Positions 27,322-42,300 of a DNA stretch of 64,000 nucleotides are shown here, in pieces. Positions within the stretch are counted from its first letter, which is position 1, and every line of letters begins with the position of its first letter. The notes under the pieces were generated by a model that was not told the origin of the DNA, did not search any database, and saw only the letters and a program-made list of their open reading frames with translations. The position numbers and the translations under genes are program-made. The DNA comes from Xenopus tropicalis. Its lineage: Eukaryota; Chordata; Amphibia; Anura; Pipidae. The stretch covers positions 81,856,910 through 81,920,909 of the forward strand of contig NC_030683.2 in the NCBI RefSeq assembly GCF_000004195.4, read 5' to 3'.

Positions 27322-30300
27322 CTGGGACACCAGTCAAGGAAACTAGTAAGCATCATCATATTTTGGCAGAGTAGGCTCCAGTACAAACAGTTATAATACA
27401 GACTCCGTGCACCCACAGTATTGGATACTGAGATATAGACAAAAATGAGCACACACATACACTCCCCCAGCCATTGTTTTAGACGCAAGCTGACCTGAAA
27501 GGCACTTTCCTTAAGGAAATATGAAAGGGATATTATGAGATACATTAAAAAGGCAGAAAGAGCTACAGGAAATAGATAAGTAATACTAGAATACATTTCC
27601 AAACCCTACTCAAACAACCTGGGTTTAAAGGAACAGTAAAACCAAAAAATGAAAGTGAATAAAAGTAATTACAATATAATGTACTGTTGCCCTGCACTGG
27701 TAAAACTGGTGTGTTTGCCTCAGAAACACTACTATAGTTTATATAAGTAAGCTGCTGTGTAGCCATGGGGGCAGCCATTCAAAGGAAAAAAGGCACAGGT
27801 TACTTAGCAGATAACAGATAAACCCCCATTATATGGGGCTTATCTACTAGTTATCTGCTATGTAACCTGTGCCTTTTCTCCTTTTTTCCAGCTTGAATGG
27901 CTGCCCCCATGGCTACACAGCCGCTTATTTATTTATTTATAGTAGCTTTTCTGTAGCAAATACACCATTTTTTTGAAGAGCAACAGCACATTATATTTTA
28001 ATTACTTTAAAACACTTTAATTTTTTGATATTACTGTTCCTTTAACAGTTGTACCGAGGGTAAACAATAGTAATATAGTAAGGTTGAGAAAAAAAAAAAC
28101 ATGTCCATCGAGTTCAACCTTTTATGCCTATATATAACCTGCCTAACTGCTAGTTGATCCAGAGGAAGGCAAAAACCCCTTCTGGAGTCTCTTTAATTTG
28201 CCTCAGAGGGGGAAAATAATTATTTCCCCACACCAAGATGAATATAGTACCAATCCCTGGATAAACTACTGTGTGTAATAAGAGCTATTTCCAATGACCA
28301 TATATTTCCTCACTTGCTACAACCCATCCAACCCCTTCTTGATGCTATCTAATGTCACAGCTCTCATAAACCCTTTCTGAACTGGTCGCCTCGTGTTAGT
28401 TGGAAGGACCTACTGGTAAATAAAGCATTAGAGTATTTATATGATCCCCTTATATACTGTATATGTATACACAGTTATCATGTCACCCTTTAAGCATCTC
28501 TTCTCCAGTGTAAACAACCCCAAATTGGCTATTCTTGCCTTCATAACTCAGACCTGGACTTTTTCTAACTCAATAATATCCTGTTTGAGAACTGGGGACC
28601 AAAACCACATGGCATATTCTAGATGGGGCTATACCTGGGCTTTGGAAAGAGTCATCTCTGCATGTGTTATAGTTCTCTTACTGCATTATAAGGGTAGGAT
28701 ACACTTTGGGGTCATTCCTGAAGTTTTCCAGCCACTTCTTGTTGGTGTCAATCATAGCCTGAATGCTACGTTTGTCCGTGTGCTGTGCTACATTTTGCAC
28801 CATTCGAACCTGCTCTCTGTGGGATTTTGCAGACAAGATAAATGAGTTAATATCATTAACAAATATTTTTTGGGCATTGCCCATCCAATTTCTTCATTTT
28901 GATTTTTTATCAATATTGACAATGTGTTCAAATTGTTCCCATACCCATACTGATTCAATTGCTACTTTATATGTTAGCTTAATGGATACTCCCACTTCAT
29001 CTAAACTTGCCTCCTTTAGGGGTTTTTCCAAAACTTGAATTTGGGGCTAGGGCAGAATCACACTCACCCAGCTGGAACATATCCAAATCTGTTCTCTTGC
29101 AGCTTGGACTGGTCAGTGAATAAAGGTGTTCCTCCTGTATAGATGTGATGTAACATGTTAATTGAACATATCTTCTGAATTACTGATACAGAGTTGGACT
29201 GAATGACCATCCAGATAACACGAAAAGTGAAATTATTTACAGTATATAGTGTCAGTCTCTCACTGGACCCAAAGCACCATACAGTGCCAGGACACCAGGA
29301 TATTAAGTAACTTGTTTACAGTTACAGAGATACCACAGGGAATTAAACAAGGGTCTCCAGCCTGAGATCTGGGGGGCCCACTTAACCTATAGGCCAACGC
29401 CCTCCCTTCCACATTACAAAAGGGTCCACTGTCACAATCATTACATGTAACAGAAAGTGACAAATGTGCACTAATTATATATGCATATGCCAGACATAAG
29501 TGACCATTAGGGTCACTCAGGAGGTGGTCTGTTAATCTGAACGGTAAGTATGCTCTTGTAGGGAAGAGAGGTAGTAAAGTTACCATGCTGCATTATTTTA
29601 AGAAAAACAATACAACTTGTTCCCAGCAGACCTGGGAAATACTTGCGCCATTTCTTCATCAAGATTTCATCCACTGACTGAGAAGGTGAGGGCACCGAGG
29701 GTACAGTTGAAGGTAAACTACTGCTCCATGCTGAGGACTGAGGGGCACCGAGTCTTGCTAGATTGTTGAAAGAGGAGAGTGGGATGCCTGGCTCTGCAGA
29801 GAGAGGGTCAGGTGTTGAGAATGGATGAGGATCATTTGAGAGAGGTCCCAGGGAAGAAAGGACCCCATTTAGTTCCGCTGTGATGCGCCGTAAAGAGGCT
29901 GTTAGATTGTGCACTTTGGATGGAAGAATAGGCTGTGCCCTAAGATCTCCACCTGTTGGCATAAAATGTAGGTTGTTAGTTGCTGGTAATGCTAAGATGC
30001 TTTCTTCAATAACTAATTTACAAAAGAGTGTTTTAAAATACAGTAACTCCTGAAAATAGCTGCAACTGGGTGGCCCCAAACCTAAATGAAAATGTGACAG
30101 AAGGGGGTATATTTGGACATTGAAAGGCATAGAGCAAAGCTCCCTTTTATCTGTTAGACTTAAGGAATCACCATATCACATCTTCTTGAGCAGAGAAATA
30201 ACAGGGAACTGACTTTAGTGTTTGGACAATGACAGAAGATTTTTTTTATAACATCTAAAAATCAGAAGTTTTCTTCTTTTTTTTTTATAGATCCACAGTA

Positions 30301-33300
30301 TGAAATTAGAACAAATATGATTAAAATAAAATCCATAAAAATGTGAAATTTCAAATAAGGAAAGCTTGTCTTTATATAGGGGCTGCTGCTCTGTTAGGAC
30401 CCCAAATGTGCTATACTGGGCTATTGTGGAAGGGGTGGGATGGCCGCACAAATTGGAAAGCAGTCATTTAGAAGGACTGGTAGAGCTCCCTCTGTAAGAG
30501 AAGAAACTTTACCACATAGGGAGAGAGTTAAGAGCTGAATTGTTTCTTACTTGGGAACAAATCATGGTTTATGGCACTGCAGGAGTCGTCTGAGTCACTT
30601 AGGTCAAAGGTAACCACTTTCTTATTTCTCCTTCCTCTAATGACAGCATCATCCTCAGATATCTGCAGAAGAGAGAGACAAGAGAAACGCTGAAACTGAT
30701 TTTTCCTGTTTATTGGAAGCAATGCTATTGCCATACAGTATGTGATAAACACTTCTTTCTTGGTAGAAACATTTGTTTTTGGTCAGGTTAAGCACAATAC
30801 AAATACACCATTTATGAAAGGACCACAGCAGTGTGTCAAGATGGAGCACATACAATGCAGAGGAATAAGGCAGAGGCAGAATTACTATTCACTTTGTTCT
30901 AATATCCCTTACCAGTGTATACAACCTACCAGGTTATAGGTCAGGCCTCACCTCTTCCCGAAGGGAACTCTCCAGCTCCTGCAGTCTCTGCTCTTTCTCT
31001 TGCAGCAAGACTTGCCCCTTATGCATGGTGCTCTGGAATTCATTTAAACTGTGTGCTTCCTACAGGAGGAAAGGCAACACTCAGGCAAAATGCATTCAGC
31101 TAGAATCACAGAAATACATAATAACACAACATTTTTGAAATTGCTGGCAGTGAATATCACAATCAAATGCACACAAGAGGCCCATGGGTCCCAATGTAAA
31201 AATCTGTCCATGAGGCCCTTCTCATTGGCCTCTCCAGTCTACAATATATAGCCAAAATGATGCAGTAATATACCTGTCTAATATGTCATTACAAAACCAA
31301 AGGTATCAATATGAAGTTCATCCTTTGAAACTATTTTGGGGAGGTTTTTGTGGGCCATTGTTAAGGGGATTTGCTTCCATTTCTTAACTTCACAAATATC
31401 TTACAATTGAAAAGGGCATCTTTAGGAAGTAGAAACCTAAAGAAGGGACTTTGTTGGCAAGGTGAGTTTCTAAGATGGTGCTCTTTTTTAAAAGTCAAGA
31501 GCTCTGCTGTAGACCAGCCAATTACTTCTTAATTACATGGTTGTGTGCATTATTTTATTCTTGCTTCAGGAGCTTAAGGAGCCAATTTCACTAATTAGAA
31601 GGGGTGTCTAGACACTTTGGAGCTATAGCACACCAATTCTCCAATCACTACTCGCTTGTTAATCCCACTCCTCTGCATTTACAGTGGCTTATGCTTTGCC
31701 ACCTTTTAATTGCAGGCTTTTTTTTAACCCTCTACATTCAACTGTGAATGTCATGTAAGAAGGATCACAAAAGCATAACTTCTGAATTTCTTCTACCGGT
31801 ACTTTAGATCACTGAAAGAATAACCTAATTATGAATATATATGAATATTATAAGGTCTGTTACCTGGCATGCCTGGGACCTAGAGGTCTCAGGTAAGGGG
31901 TTAATCTGTAATATGAAGATCAGCAGCTACTAAAACACATTTGAAGAAGAAAAACACAATAGGACTATTTTGTCATCAACATTTGTTTTATGATAGTTCA
32001 GATAAAATGAAGTACATGGTACTACATGGTAGTATTATTGCAGAGAAAAAGTAAACCCATGAAAATGAAATATTGGGATTGGGATTCTCTGGATAATAGA
32101 TAATATGTCTAAACTTTAGATATGTAATTGTAAGATATAATAGTTGAATATTTCAATTAATCCTTTAAATAATAAATTTGCAGTAATGTTATCGTGCTTC
32201 AGTCTTACCTCTTCCAAGTTTTGCTTCACATCCTCCAGGAGATGCGAGTGCTTTGGGCTGTGCGTCTCTTGCATGCTGTGACACCATTGTTTCTTGGCTG
32301 CATGGAGCAAGGATTGGCGATGGCACATTGAGCGGGTCTGCAGGTGTAGGAAATCCTTTGCTTTTTGTATTGAGGCCCCCTGGGAGGAGATGTAATGACG
32401 GATACTAAAGGGGAGAAAAGAGAAGAGGGAGTCAGGGAAGGAGATAGTAGATCTAGTCCATGTCACATACAACCCACGGTAAAAGCTAATGCTTAGAATA
32501 ACATGTAAGTAAATGCTTACTACATACAGAATTATCAATATCTAGCTAACCTTAATGTTTTGCAAGTCTTAAAGGTGGTCTTTAATGGTCTTAAAGGTAT
32601 ATTTCACTTTTAGTATGTTACCAATTTCAAATCAGTCTTTATAGTTTGTGAAAATTTTGACATTCTAGTTTAACATCTTATCAACTTTAAAATATAAGTC
32701 ACTGACCCCGGCAGCCATAGAACTAATAGAACTAATAAGTAAAATAAAAACAGAGACAAAAATGGAACTGCAAATTACTGTCTACATCAAACTAAAAGTT
32801 GATTTAAAAGTAAACTCTGCTTTTAAATAAAGGCAAGAAAACCTTTAGTGATCTTAATGTCTAAACTGAAGTCAAACAATACTTTGCTGTAGGCCTGTTC
32901 TCATGCCAAGGAGCTTTAGATCTTGGACTTTCAGTACTGTATATGGGGGTCGCAATTGGTGGTAAAGCAGCATCCCATGCATATAGACTAGGATGCATAA
33001 TGTAGATTTTGTTTCTAAATCATGGTATTATTCATTTTTGAATATAAATGCACATTGGGGTGCCGAACAATTTTTCTAAGAAACAAGGGTTTTTAAAAAC
33101 ATCTTGCATTTATCCACTGCAAAGGAGACACAGTTTAAATGATATGGGGAAAGCTCACATATACATGGCAATGCAACAAAAAAACATGGATCCAAAAAAT
33201 ACAACACAGAGGATGCAGGTAGAACTACAGAATATAATAGCCTCACTTACTCGTCCATTTCATTATCATATTCCTGGTTTTGTACAGAAGTCATGGCATT

Positions 33301-36300
33301 TCTGAGAATATCTAAATGCTGAACCATGGTGAGAAATGAAAGAGAAAATATAACATGATTAGCATACAAAGCTTGCACAGTCAGAAATTTGCATTACTAA
33401 ACATCATTCCAGTAAACCTATAAAACAGAGGAACATAAAGTTATCTGTTAAGATACATGATCTGGTTTGTTTTACCCAGGTGAGCCTTCCATACTAGATG
33501 GGGAGATTAGTCGCCGCACAACAAATCTCCCTTGTTGCGGGCAACTAATCTCCCTGAAATGCCATCCCACCGCCTAGAATGTAAATCGCCGAAGTTACCT
33601 CTAAAGGCAACTTGGCCGCGTATGCCATCCCACCAGCGATTAACATTCTAGCCAGTGGGATGGCATTTCAGGAAGATTAGTCACCCGCAACAAGGGAGAT
33701 TTGTTGCGGGCAACTAATCTCCTCGTCTTTCATGGCCCTTAGTGTTTGAGAAAAACATTCTATCTCATTGGCAGGAAAGGGGGAATGCCTATGGGCACCC
33801 CTGACAGGCTTACCTAACTGATATCTGATCTAAAATTGGCCAGATCTCAATCAGGCAGGTCTGATTATCATGTCAGATCGGGGACAGCATTGGCTTGTTG
33901 ATGTGGCTCATTTGGGGACCTTGCCAATTCCACCAACGGACAAAGTCATTTAATACAAACATTCAACTTTGGATAAATAGGCCACTTGGTGTCTATATGC
34001 TTTTTAAGACAAAATTTCACGTGACTGAACATTATACATTGGTTTCAGCTTATGTATTCCTTCAATAAAACTAACAATAATAATATACAAAATAAAGAAT
34101 ACAGAACTGAAGGCATATTTGGATGGGATTTATTATCATTTATATTTTTGTGGTTTTATATATTTTATTAAACCACTGAACTCATTTTCAAAAATTCATT
34201 TTTCAAAAAATCCAAATTGAAAAAGCACAAACGAAAAAGTTGCAGAAAAAAAAATAATAAAACCACAACTTTTCTATTTGTCTCATGAAAACAGCAACTT
34301 TTTCTCATTGTCACACAAAAGCCAGTGTAAAAAACCCCAAAAAACTCTAAAATCCCAAAGCAAGAAATGATGTTCCATTATTTCCAAGTGCATGGTGTGT
34401 ATATACCACCTTTACTGTACAAGCTACATGAGGCTAATGGCACATGGGGTAGTTTTTCCAAACTGTATTTTAGCTGGCAGAGAAATGTCTGAAGCCACCC
34501 AAAATTATTGTGGAGCAGTATAAGCAGTTTTGCCTGCACGATCAGTTCAGGCAGCTGCTATCTTGTTACCTTCCCATTGTTCTGCTGATCAGCTGCTGGG
34601 GGGAAAGGGAGGGAGGTAAAAATAGGAATATGGCTAGCCCCATGGGAAATTGCAAAATTAAAAATGAAAAAATCTGTTTCAAAAAAATGGATTTCAGTGC
34701 AGGATTCTGCTAGAGAAGCAGCACTATTAACTGATGCGTTTTGAATAAAACATTGTTTCCCAGGACAATATTTATTTTAGCACATGTACAGCTGATGGAC
34801 TGAGCTCATACTTACTGGAACGGCAGCACCATGCACTGAGCTGGCCGATGCAGTAAGATCTTCCAGCCTGAGTGCTGGATCCACTCTGGGACTCATCACA
34901 ACTTTGGTATCTTCTTTTAGATCAATGTTGCTTTTTCTATTTTCTTCTTCCAAGTCCCTTGAAGGTAAAACCATGTTTGTGAGTATTACAGCAAATAAAG
35001 CACAATAAACAGATTTTAAAAGAGAACCCAACAAGTGTGAAATAAAATACTGTTAAGTTATGAGACCTAAGGCTAATGGCAGACATGTAATTTTCTCTGC
35101 TCATGTATATATGCCAGGGGCAAAAAGCTGCTCTGTGCCTTCTGTTTCCTGACTTTGCGTGCTGACAGGCATGGGATTAGCCCGTTACGGCACACACAGA
35201 GCAGATTTTGGAGCAGAAATGCTACTTACACGCATACACCTTGAAATCTACTGTGTATTTGTGTTTTCAGGGCATACATAGACCAGCAAAGGAAACAACC
35301 TGTCTGCCATTAGCCACACTCATAAGGGTGTAAGCAGAATACACAGTTACTTTATCTTCAGGAACTAAAAATGTACCTGACTTTACTCAGCAGTTGGGTG
35401 TAGCGGCTCTGCAGTAGCGCCACCTCTGCCTCCAGTTCAGTTCTTTTGTTTTGTGTTTTTTCCAACTCATGTTGTGATTTTTGTATTATATCTTGGAGCA
35501 GTTTCTGCTCAGTTACCAGGTCCTCCTGCATCTTGAGGTTCAAAGTAGAACTCTTAATTTCCTGTGTTGCAAGAAAAGGTAATAATGAATGCATAATTAT
35601 GTTTAATTTCTGATTTTTAGAAGAATGTGGTAGCGCAGCGGTAGCAATCAGTGGCTACTGAACAAAGGTTCTGATGTGTGTGGCTGCCCAATCATCACTG
35701 TAACACAGCAGCATAGCAAAGCATAGTTGTAACGCAACTGTTACAATCAAATAAGTGTAGTTGCTATTCAGTCCTCAATAAAAATCAGGAACGCTTGTGA
35801 GGTTAAGAAGTGCAACTGCATGACTGCCGATATAACTTAGTGGCAACTGTTACGTTTCCAAGCAAGCACAGCACATAACCCATATCCATTCTGACTTAAA
35901 CCAACGCTGCCCAAATGGAAACCCATGGGCTGGATGTGGTCCTCCAAGGTTTTTTTATACCCCCAATTAATGCATGGGCTACACAGACTTCTCTTCTTTG
36001 TATGATATCACTATGTTAAAGGGGAAATAAAGCCTAATCTTTTTATTTAGTCATCATTAAACTGGGAATACACCAAAACTATTTCCTGCATGAGCTTATT
36101 AAATAGTACTTTGCCAAATGAAGGAAACTTATTAATACAGCACATTTCTTTTCAGCAAGCAAGGCAGTCATTACAGAAGCACTAAGTATGCCAGGACATC
36201 AGGAGATTAATTGATTTGTCTAGGGTCACAGGGAGTTGCTGCAGAGATTCAAACCATGGTATCTAGCATAAGATTCCACATCAAAGGCAGATTACTTTAC

Positions 36301-39300
36301 CTCTAGTCCCACTCCTATTCCTGAGAAACACAATAAAAATGTAACCAACTAAAGCAGGCAAAACAGGTTTAATTCTGGGGCAAGCCACACTACAAATTAC
36401 AGGACCAAATCGTTTTAACCTGCTACAAGTAATCGGATTAAAGTAGCTCAAGCACATGGTCCTGAAGTTCTTCTAAAATCCTAATGTTCGACGGCTGACT
36501 ACTAGTTAGTTATATGCAACACAAGTAATCGCTGATCAGCCCTGCATCTCTCAATCTTAAAGGCATCCTATTATTAAAAGAATAAGCTGGTAACTCAAAA
36601 CAATGTACATTTTATTACACAGTATTGCTGCTTATTCTGACTATTAGTCAGCACTGACCAGCAGTGGCCAATTTCACTGTAAAATTTCTGAAATGCTAAA
36701 ATTCTGCCAGATTCATGGCTGCATTATTCCAAAAGGTTTTTATAGACAGCCCTGCTAAGTTCTATTTCTAACAAAGGAGATTGGGCTTGAGGATAAATAC
36801 AGTGGCCAGTGTAGCAGAGACAAACTCATGAGAACCCACAAAATAACATCAGTGAATTTAGGGGTTGCACTATTTTCAAAGCTGTGATGGGAATAGCAAG
36901 AATAATAGCCTACATGGAAATATTGCTCATTCCTGTTGCCATAGAAACAAAATCTTCATGAACTGAAGTGATCATGAACTAACCGTTGCAGGAGACCCAA
37001 ACTGCTCTTGGGGTATGAGAGGTGTGTGTAGGTGTGTGTTTTGTTTAATTAAGATGCATTTTATTATTAATTGATGCTCTAAAACTGAACATAGACTGGC
37101 AAATGGTAATAGTATGGTTAAACTGGGTGGCACTGGAATGCAGTTCAGTATCTTGTGGAAGGCGTAGGTTGAAAGGATGACAGAATGATAACACAACCCC
37201 CTACCCCCTTGGGTGTATTCACTGCCATCTCAGCAGAAAGCTAGGGGAAAGATTACACTAATTGCAATATTTGCAAAGGTATAAAACTCACTGGATAAGG
37301 ATAAAACCCACTGAACATTTGGCACATTACTGCGCTGCTTTTAGTGAAATATCCTGCATATTTAAAAAGTCAAATCACTATTTTAGGTGTGTGTAGCTTG
37401 TGTAGAGGTGTAAGCTTGAAGAGCTATACTAACCTGTACCTTAGAGATTCAGCTGTGATGTGTCAAGGTCAGTTTGGTCAAACAACCTAGCAGTTGCTTG
37501 GGACCTTTGCAACCATTCTCTTTGGAAACCTTTAATGACCAATCAATATATCTGTGGCTAAAAGCACCCACCTTCCATTTATTTAACTGGGTAAAACAAA
37601 TTGTGGCACTGTAAGATGGGGATCCATTGACCATAGTCAATAGTTTTCTCTGGAAAAGAGGCGCTTGCGAGGGGACATGATTACTCTGTACAAGTACATT
37701 AGAGGGGATTATAGGCAGTTGGGGGATGTTCTTTTTTCCCATAAAAACAATCAACGCACCAGAGGTCACCCCTTTAGATTAGAGGAAAGGAGTTTCCATT
37801 TGAAGCAGCGTAGGTGGTTTTTCACGGTGAGGGCAGTGAGGTTATGGAATGCCCTTCCTAGTGATGTGGTAATGGCAGATTCTGTTAATGCCTTTAAGAG
37901 GGGCCTGGATGAGTTCTTGATCAATCAGAATATCCAAGGCTATTGTGATACTAATATCTACAGTTAGTACTAGTGGTTGTATTTATAGTTTATGTATGTG
38001 AGTGTATAGATTGGTAGGTGTGGGTTAGATGTGCTGGATTTACTTGGATGGGTTGAACTTGATGGACACAGGTCTTTTTTCAACCCTATGTAACTATGTA
38101 ACTAACTATGTAACTATAGTGTGTGAGGGACCTTAGACTGTAAGCTCCATTGGAGAAGAGACTGATGAATGATGACTGATCTTAGTGAAGTGCTGCCAAA
38201 TATGTCAACACTGCATAAACAAAATATAGTACTAATAAGTAAATTCCTTGGTGCATCCTATTGCTGGGGAACAAGTGGCCAGTAATTGAGACTAGCACTT
38301 AAGACATTCTCCAAAAACTATAAAATATTGCCCAGGAAATGCCCCCTGCAACTTGGAGCATGTGTCTCTCATTAACCTGACAAAGAAGAAATGTAAAAAC
38401 ACAAATAAACTAGAAGAGAAATTGTGTGCATCAGGCACGAACATACAGGCATATATTTTAAAGTTTTCATACCCTAATATAACTTTATGTCGTACTGCAT
38501 GTAGTATGCTAGTGCTAGCAAGTGCTAGTGCTAGTGGTAGCTAGTGCTACCATGCTAGTGCAAGTTACCACTTATTTTAGTTTCTGGGGTGCCCCCTGAA
38601 GTGCCTTTTTTACCAGATTATCATCTGGTGACAGAGTCTGACCAGTAAAGATAGAAAAGAAGTAGAAATAAAAGTAGACTGTGATGGGAGAACCTCTGCA
38701 TGAGAGAGAACAGTAGGCGGACAAGAGAGATAACATTATACTTTGTTGAGAATAGGGATAGAGGAAGAAAGGCAGCATTATGAAAGACCAGTCTTCATTC
38801 ATGCAACCTCTAATATGCAAAAACAGGCAGTTTTTGGTGCCAATCCCTTCTGTTTAAATTACACTACATTTAATTCGAAAGGTAAGAAGTCGCCAGTAAG
38901 AGTAGGGAGATACTTCCTTTTCTGGGCTATAGCCTGCAGGTACATATGATTTCTAGACTTGTAAATATACCTCTGTCTTTCTTGAAAGTTCCTTCTCCTT
39001 CTCTTCCAGACTTGTTCTTCTCTGTCGAATATTTTCTTCCTGTATGATCAGAGACAGGTGAGATTTACAAGTGTCAAGAGGGTCATACACTAGCAAACTG
39101 CCTGTAGATCAAACAGATGGTTATTGTGCAATATGGCCATGGAACAGCATGGTCACATTCTATTGTTTTGACAGCCTGAATAATCAGATTTGACAGGAAA
39201 AGAGAAAAAGCTGCAGCTGCTTTTAACTCATGTGCACACCAACAAGGTGTATCAGTGCTGATCATTCTGCATTTCTACACATCACTAAGCCAACTGGATT

Positions 39301-42300
39301 GCAGAATGGTCTATTAAATTTGCAAATGTAGTGACATACATTCCTAGACCAGCTAAACCAAATCTGGGCATGAATGGTCAGCTTTAAGAAAATAAGTAGC
39401 CTGCCCACAGATTCTCCAAGTCTTTCTTTTCTCAGTGCATTATGTTCTGTTCACCTAGTCTTACCTGGCTGTCTAATTGTCCTGTTTTCATCAGTAGTTG
39501 CTTTCTTCTCAGCTCAAGGTTTTGCTCCATGTCTTGCAGTTTGTTTTCCTATAAAAATTAACAAAAGTTATGAACAAAACAACATCCATCTAGAAACAAA
39601 ATACAGTCTTGCGGGGAAAGTGATAGAATTGAAAGGATATTAGATAAAGTCTTTCTTGTACTATATGACTGCCACCTTTTCCTGGTAGCTGTTTCGTCTT
39701 TCTTCTTGTTTCCTTTGCAGCTCCCTACATTCAGTCTCAAGCTCCTGTTCATGAAGTTGCCTTATTTTTTCAAGCTCCTCTTGCAACCTCTCAAGCATCC
39801 GGGAACGTTGGGTCCTCTCCTGGGAATTTAATATATATGCAAAATGTCATGTATAATGTTAGTTTATGTTTCTTTTAAATAAAAGTTAATGTGATGGGAC
39901 CAATACAGCGCTGCAGAATGCAGGCAGTGTTGTATTTGTGGGGGTAGCCATATGGTTCTACATCCTGGCAAGAGCCTGCTGCAATTTTTTTAATTGAGGA
40001 AGGCATAATGCAAAAAAAAGGGGAGGGACACTGAGTCATTTTTCCTTATACAATAGTAAATGAGACACCTAATCTCCTAAAAGATCAGTAACACAAAAAA
40101 ATGAAAGTGTATCAATGTAGTTAAAATATAATGTATTGTTGCCCTTCACTGGTAAAAGTTGTTTGTTTGCTTTAGAAATACAACTGGGAAAAAAAGAAGA
40201 AAATGCACAAGTTACACAACAGATGGATCTGTAAAAGCAGAAAGGATTTGTAAAACACAATTTTATTCTACAGAACCTATTTATTATCTGATATGTAACC
40301 TGTGCATTTTCTCCTGTTTTCCACAGCAGTTTATTTATGTAAACTCTAGTAGTGTTTCTGAAGCAAACACACAACTCTTACTAGTGCAAGGTGAAAAAGG
40401 ATAATAAAAAGTACTCTAATACGGAACTGTTGTTTTGCAGCATAGAAAGGCAACCCTTACCTCATCTTCCAGCTGGTCTCGCACCCTCTCAAGCTCCAGC
40501 TGGTGATCCTCCTTTAATCGTTCCAACTTCCTTTCATGGTCTCTCTGAACCTCCAGCCGTTTCTCCTGCAGTAGGTCACTCATCTATGGAATGGAATGTG
40601 GAAACTCAAGGTTGGGGATCAAAAGGCCAAAATAAAAGGCGATAGCCGAATAATAACCAGTTAAATTTTGTACTAGAAACTTCTGTTATTATGACTCTTA
40701 CTTCTTTTTCAAAGTCCATTAGCTGTAACATTTTCTTGTTGGAAAGATTTAGCTCACTGAAGGTCTGTACTTCCCCTTGTTCATGCACCTGGAGCCTTGA
40801 ATTCTGAAGTTCAGACACCGTCTATGAAAAGGCAAAGACAATGTCAGAGCAGAAATGACAGAGGAGTGAACTAAATTTTTGCAAATTTACATGAAATTTT
40901 TTTTTCCTGTTCAGTCACAGTAAAGTAAATTTGAGACATTATGAGACATACTGAAATAAATATTGTGAATCACCAAATTATGATACATCCATTAACCATT
41001 ATCTGAATAACAAACGAAAAAGAGAAGAAGGGTCAGTTACGACCTCTTAAAGGAGAAGGAAAGGCTAATAAAGAGTTAATCTCAAGCTGCAGGCATACCT
41101 TCAGTTCTCTCAATAGTGCCCTTAAGTCTCCCCATATTTCTCCTGTTCTGCAGATCAGAAGCCAAACAGGAAGAAAAAACATTGAGCTGTGTAAATAAAG
41201 TTCCCATAATGCCTTGCTCCTGCGCGATACCCAGACTGGTGTACATGCTCAGTTAGTTAGACTATGAGGAAGCTTCCTGCTGATTGGGTCAGATCCACAT
41301 TCCTAAGGGGGGAGGGAGTTCTTAGCATTCTTGAGGGAGGGGGGAGCAGGAGCGGGGAGAGGGGGGGGGGTGTCTCTGGCACAGGAAAACAAACAGACAA
41401 CAAATCCTGTGTTTCTTTTGACAGAGGACTCAGTGCAGCGTTTCTGTGAGTGCTTATGGCAGTATTTACATAGACCTTTCTGTTAAAGCTTCCTTAGTTT
41501 TTACCTTTCCTTCTCCTTTAAGGCAGTGTGCAAAGAGCAATAAAAAGGACACATCCCTGCTGCTTTTTTTGCATTTTCCTTACTCTACCTTCCTGGATTT
41601 CATTTTGGAGCTCAGGCACCTGTGGCTGCCCCAAAAACTACAATGCTGTCTGTATTCTACAGCATTGTTTTGCATGAGGAGTGGGAGGGGGTGGTAATGT
41701 ATGTAGGCGGACTCCTTTTTGCCCCTAACTATCATGTCATTCAGGCACAAGGCACATGGACGCAGGCTGCAATGGGGCTCTGTCTTATGCCCTGTCCTAT
41801 GGCAGGTGGTAATGACAGGGCTGGCCTGCACTCTCCAACCCTGCAGTCTGTAGTCTGTGCTGCATTTTTAATCTGGTGTGAGGTACAGAGCACAGCCAGA
41901 CCAGAGAAAGGAATCCTTGCTGAACGATCCCTCTTGAATCTTGCTTGAAGTGTTTATTTATTGCATTTACTGTACAAACTGCACTATACAGAGAGTCTGA
42001 AACTAAAGGCATATGGGGCAGTGCATTTTAACTAGCAGACAAATGCCTAAAAATGCCCGTGCTGCTTCCTATTGGCGTCAATTAAAACTGCCTGACACAG
42101 ACAGTTCTCAGCCTGAAAAAAGCACATAAGAACATTTTAATAATTCTCTATATTAGCAGTGTTAGGCAGTTACTGCCCTGTGTGGCAGTCACCCCTCCAT
42201 GTGCTGTAGCCCTTAGGGCTCTGGCACACGGGGAGATTAGTCGCCCGCGACAAATCTCCCTGTTCGTGGGCGACTAATCTCCCCGAGTTGCCATCATTTG

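Noticed and set aside
26988..27374. 128-codon plus ORF
   Set aside because: Antisense over the cep164 last exon and 3' UTR; shadow frame.
28441..28845. 134-codon plus ORF
   Set aside because: Antisense to a LINE fragment and to a cep164 exon.
28880..29050. Open minus-strand stretch (PQIQVLEKPLKEASLDEVG) as a missing cep164 exon
   Set aside because: No similarity to CEP164 and no donor in the right phase; probably repeat-derived.
29255..29410. tRNA gene
   Set aside because: Only a SINE-like B-box form; no cloverleaf could be drawn.
37449..37769. 106-codon minus ORF as a gene
   Set aside because: It overlaps the CR1 RT frame on the other strand and has no splice or homology support.
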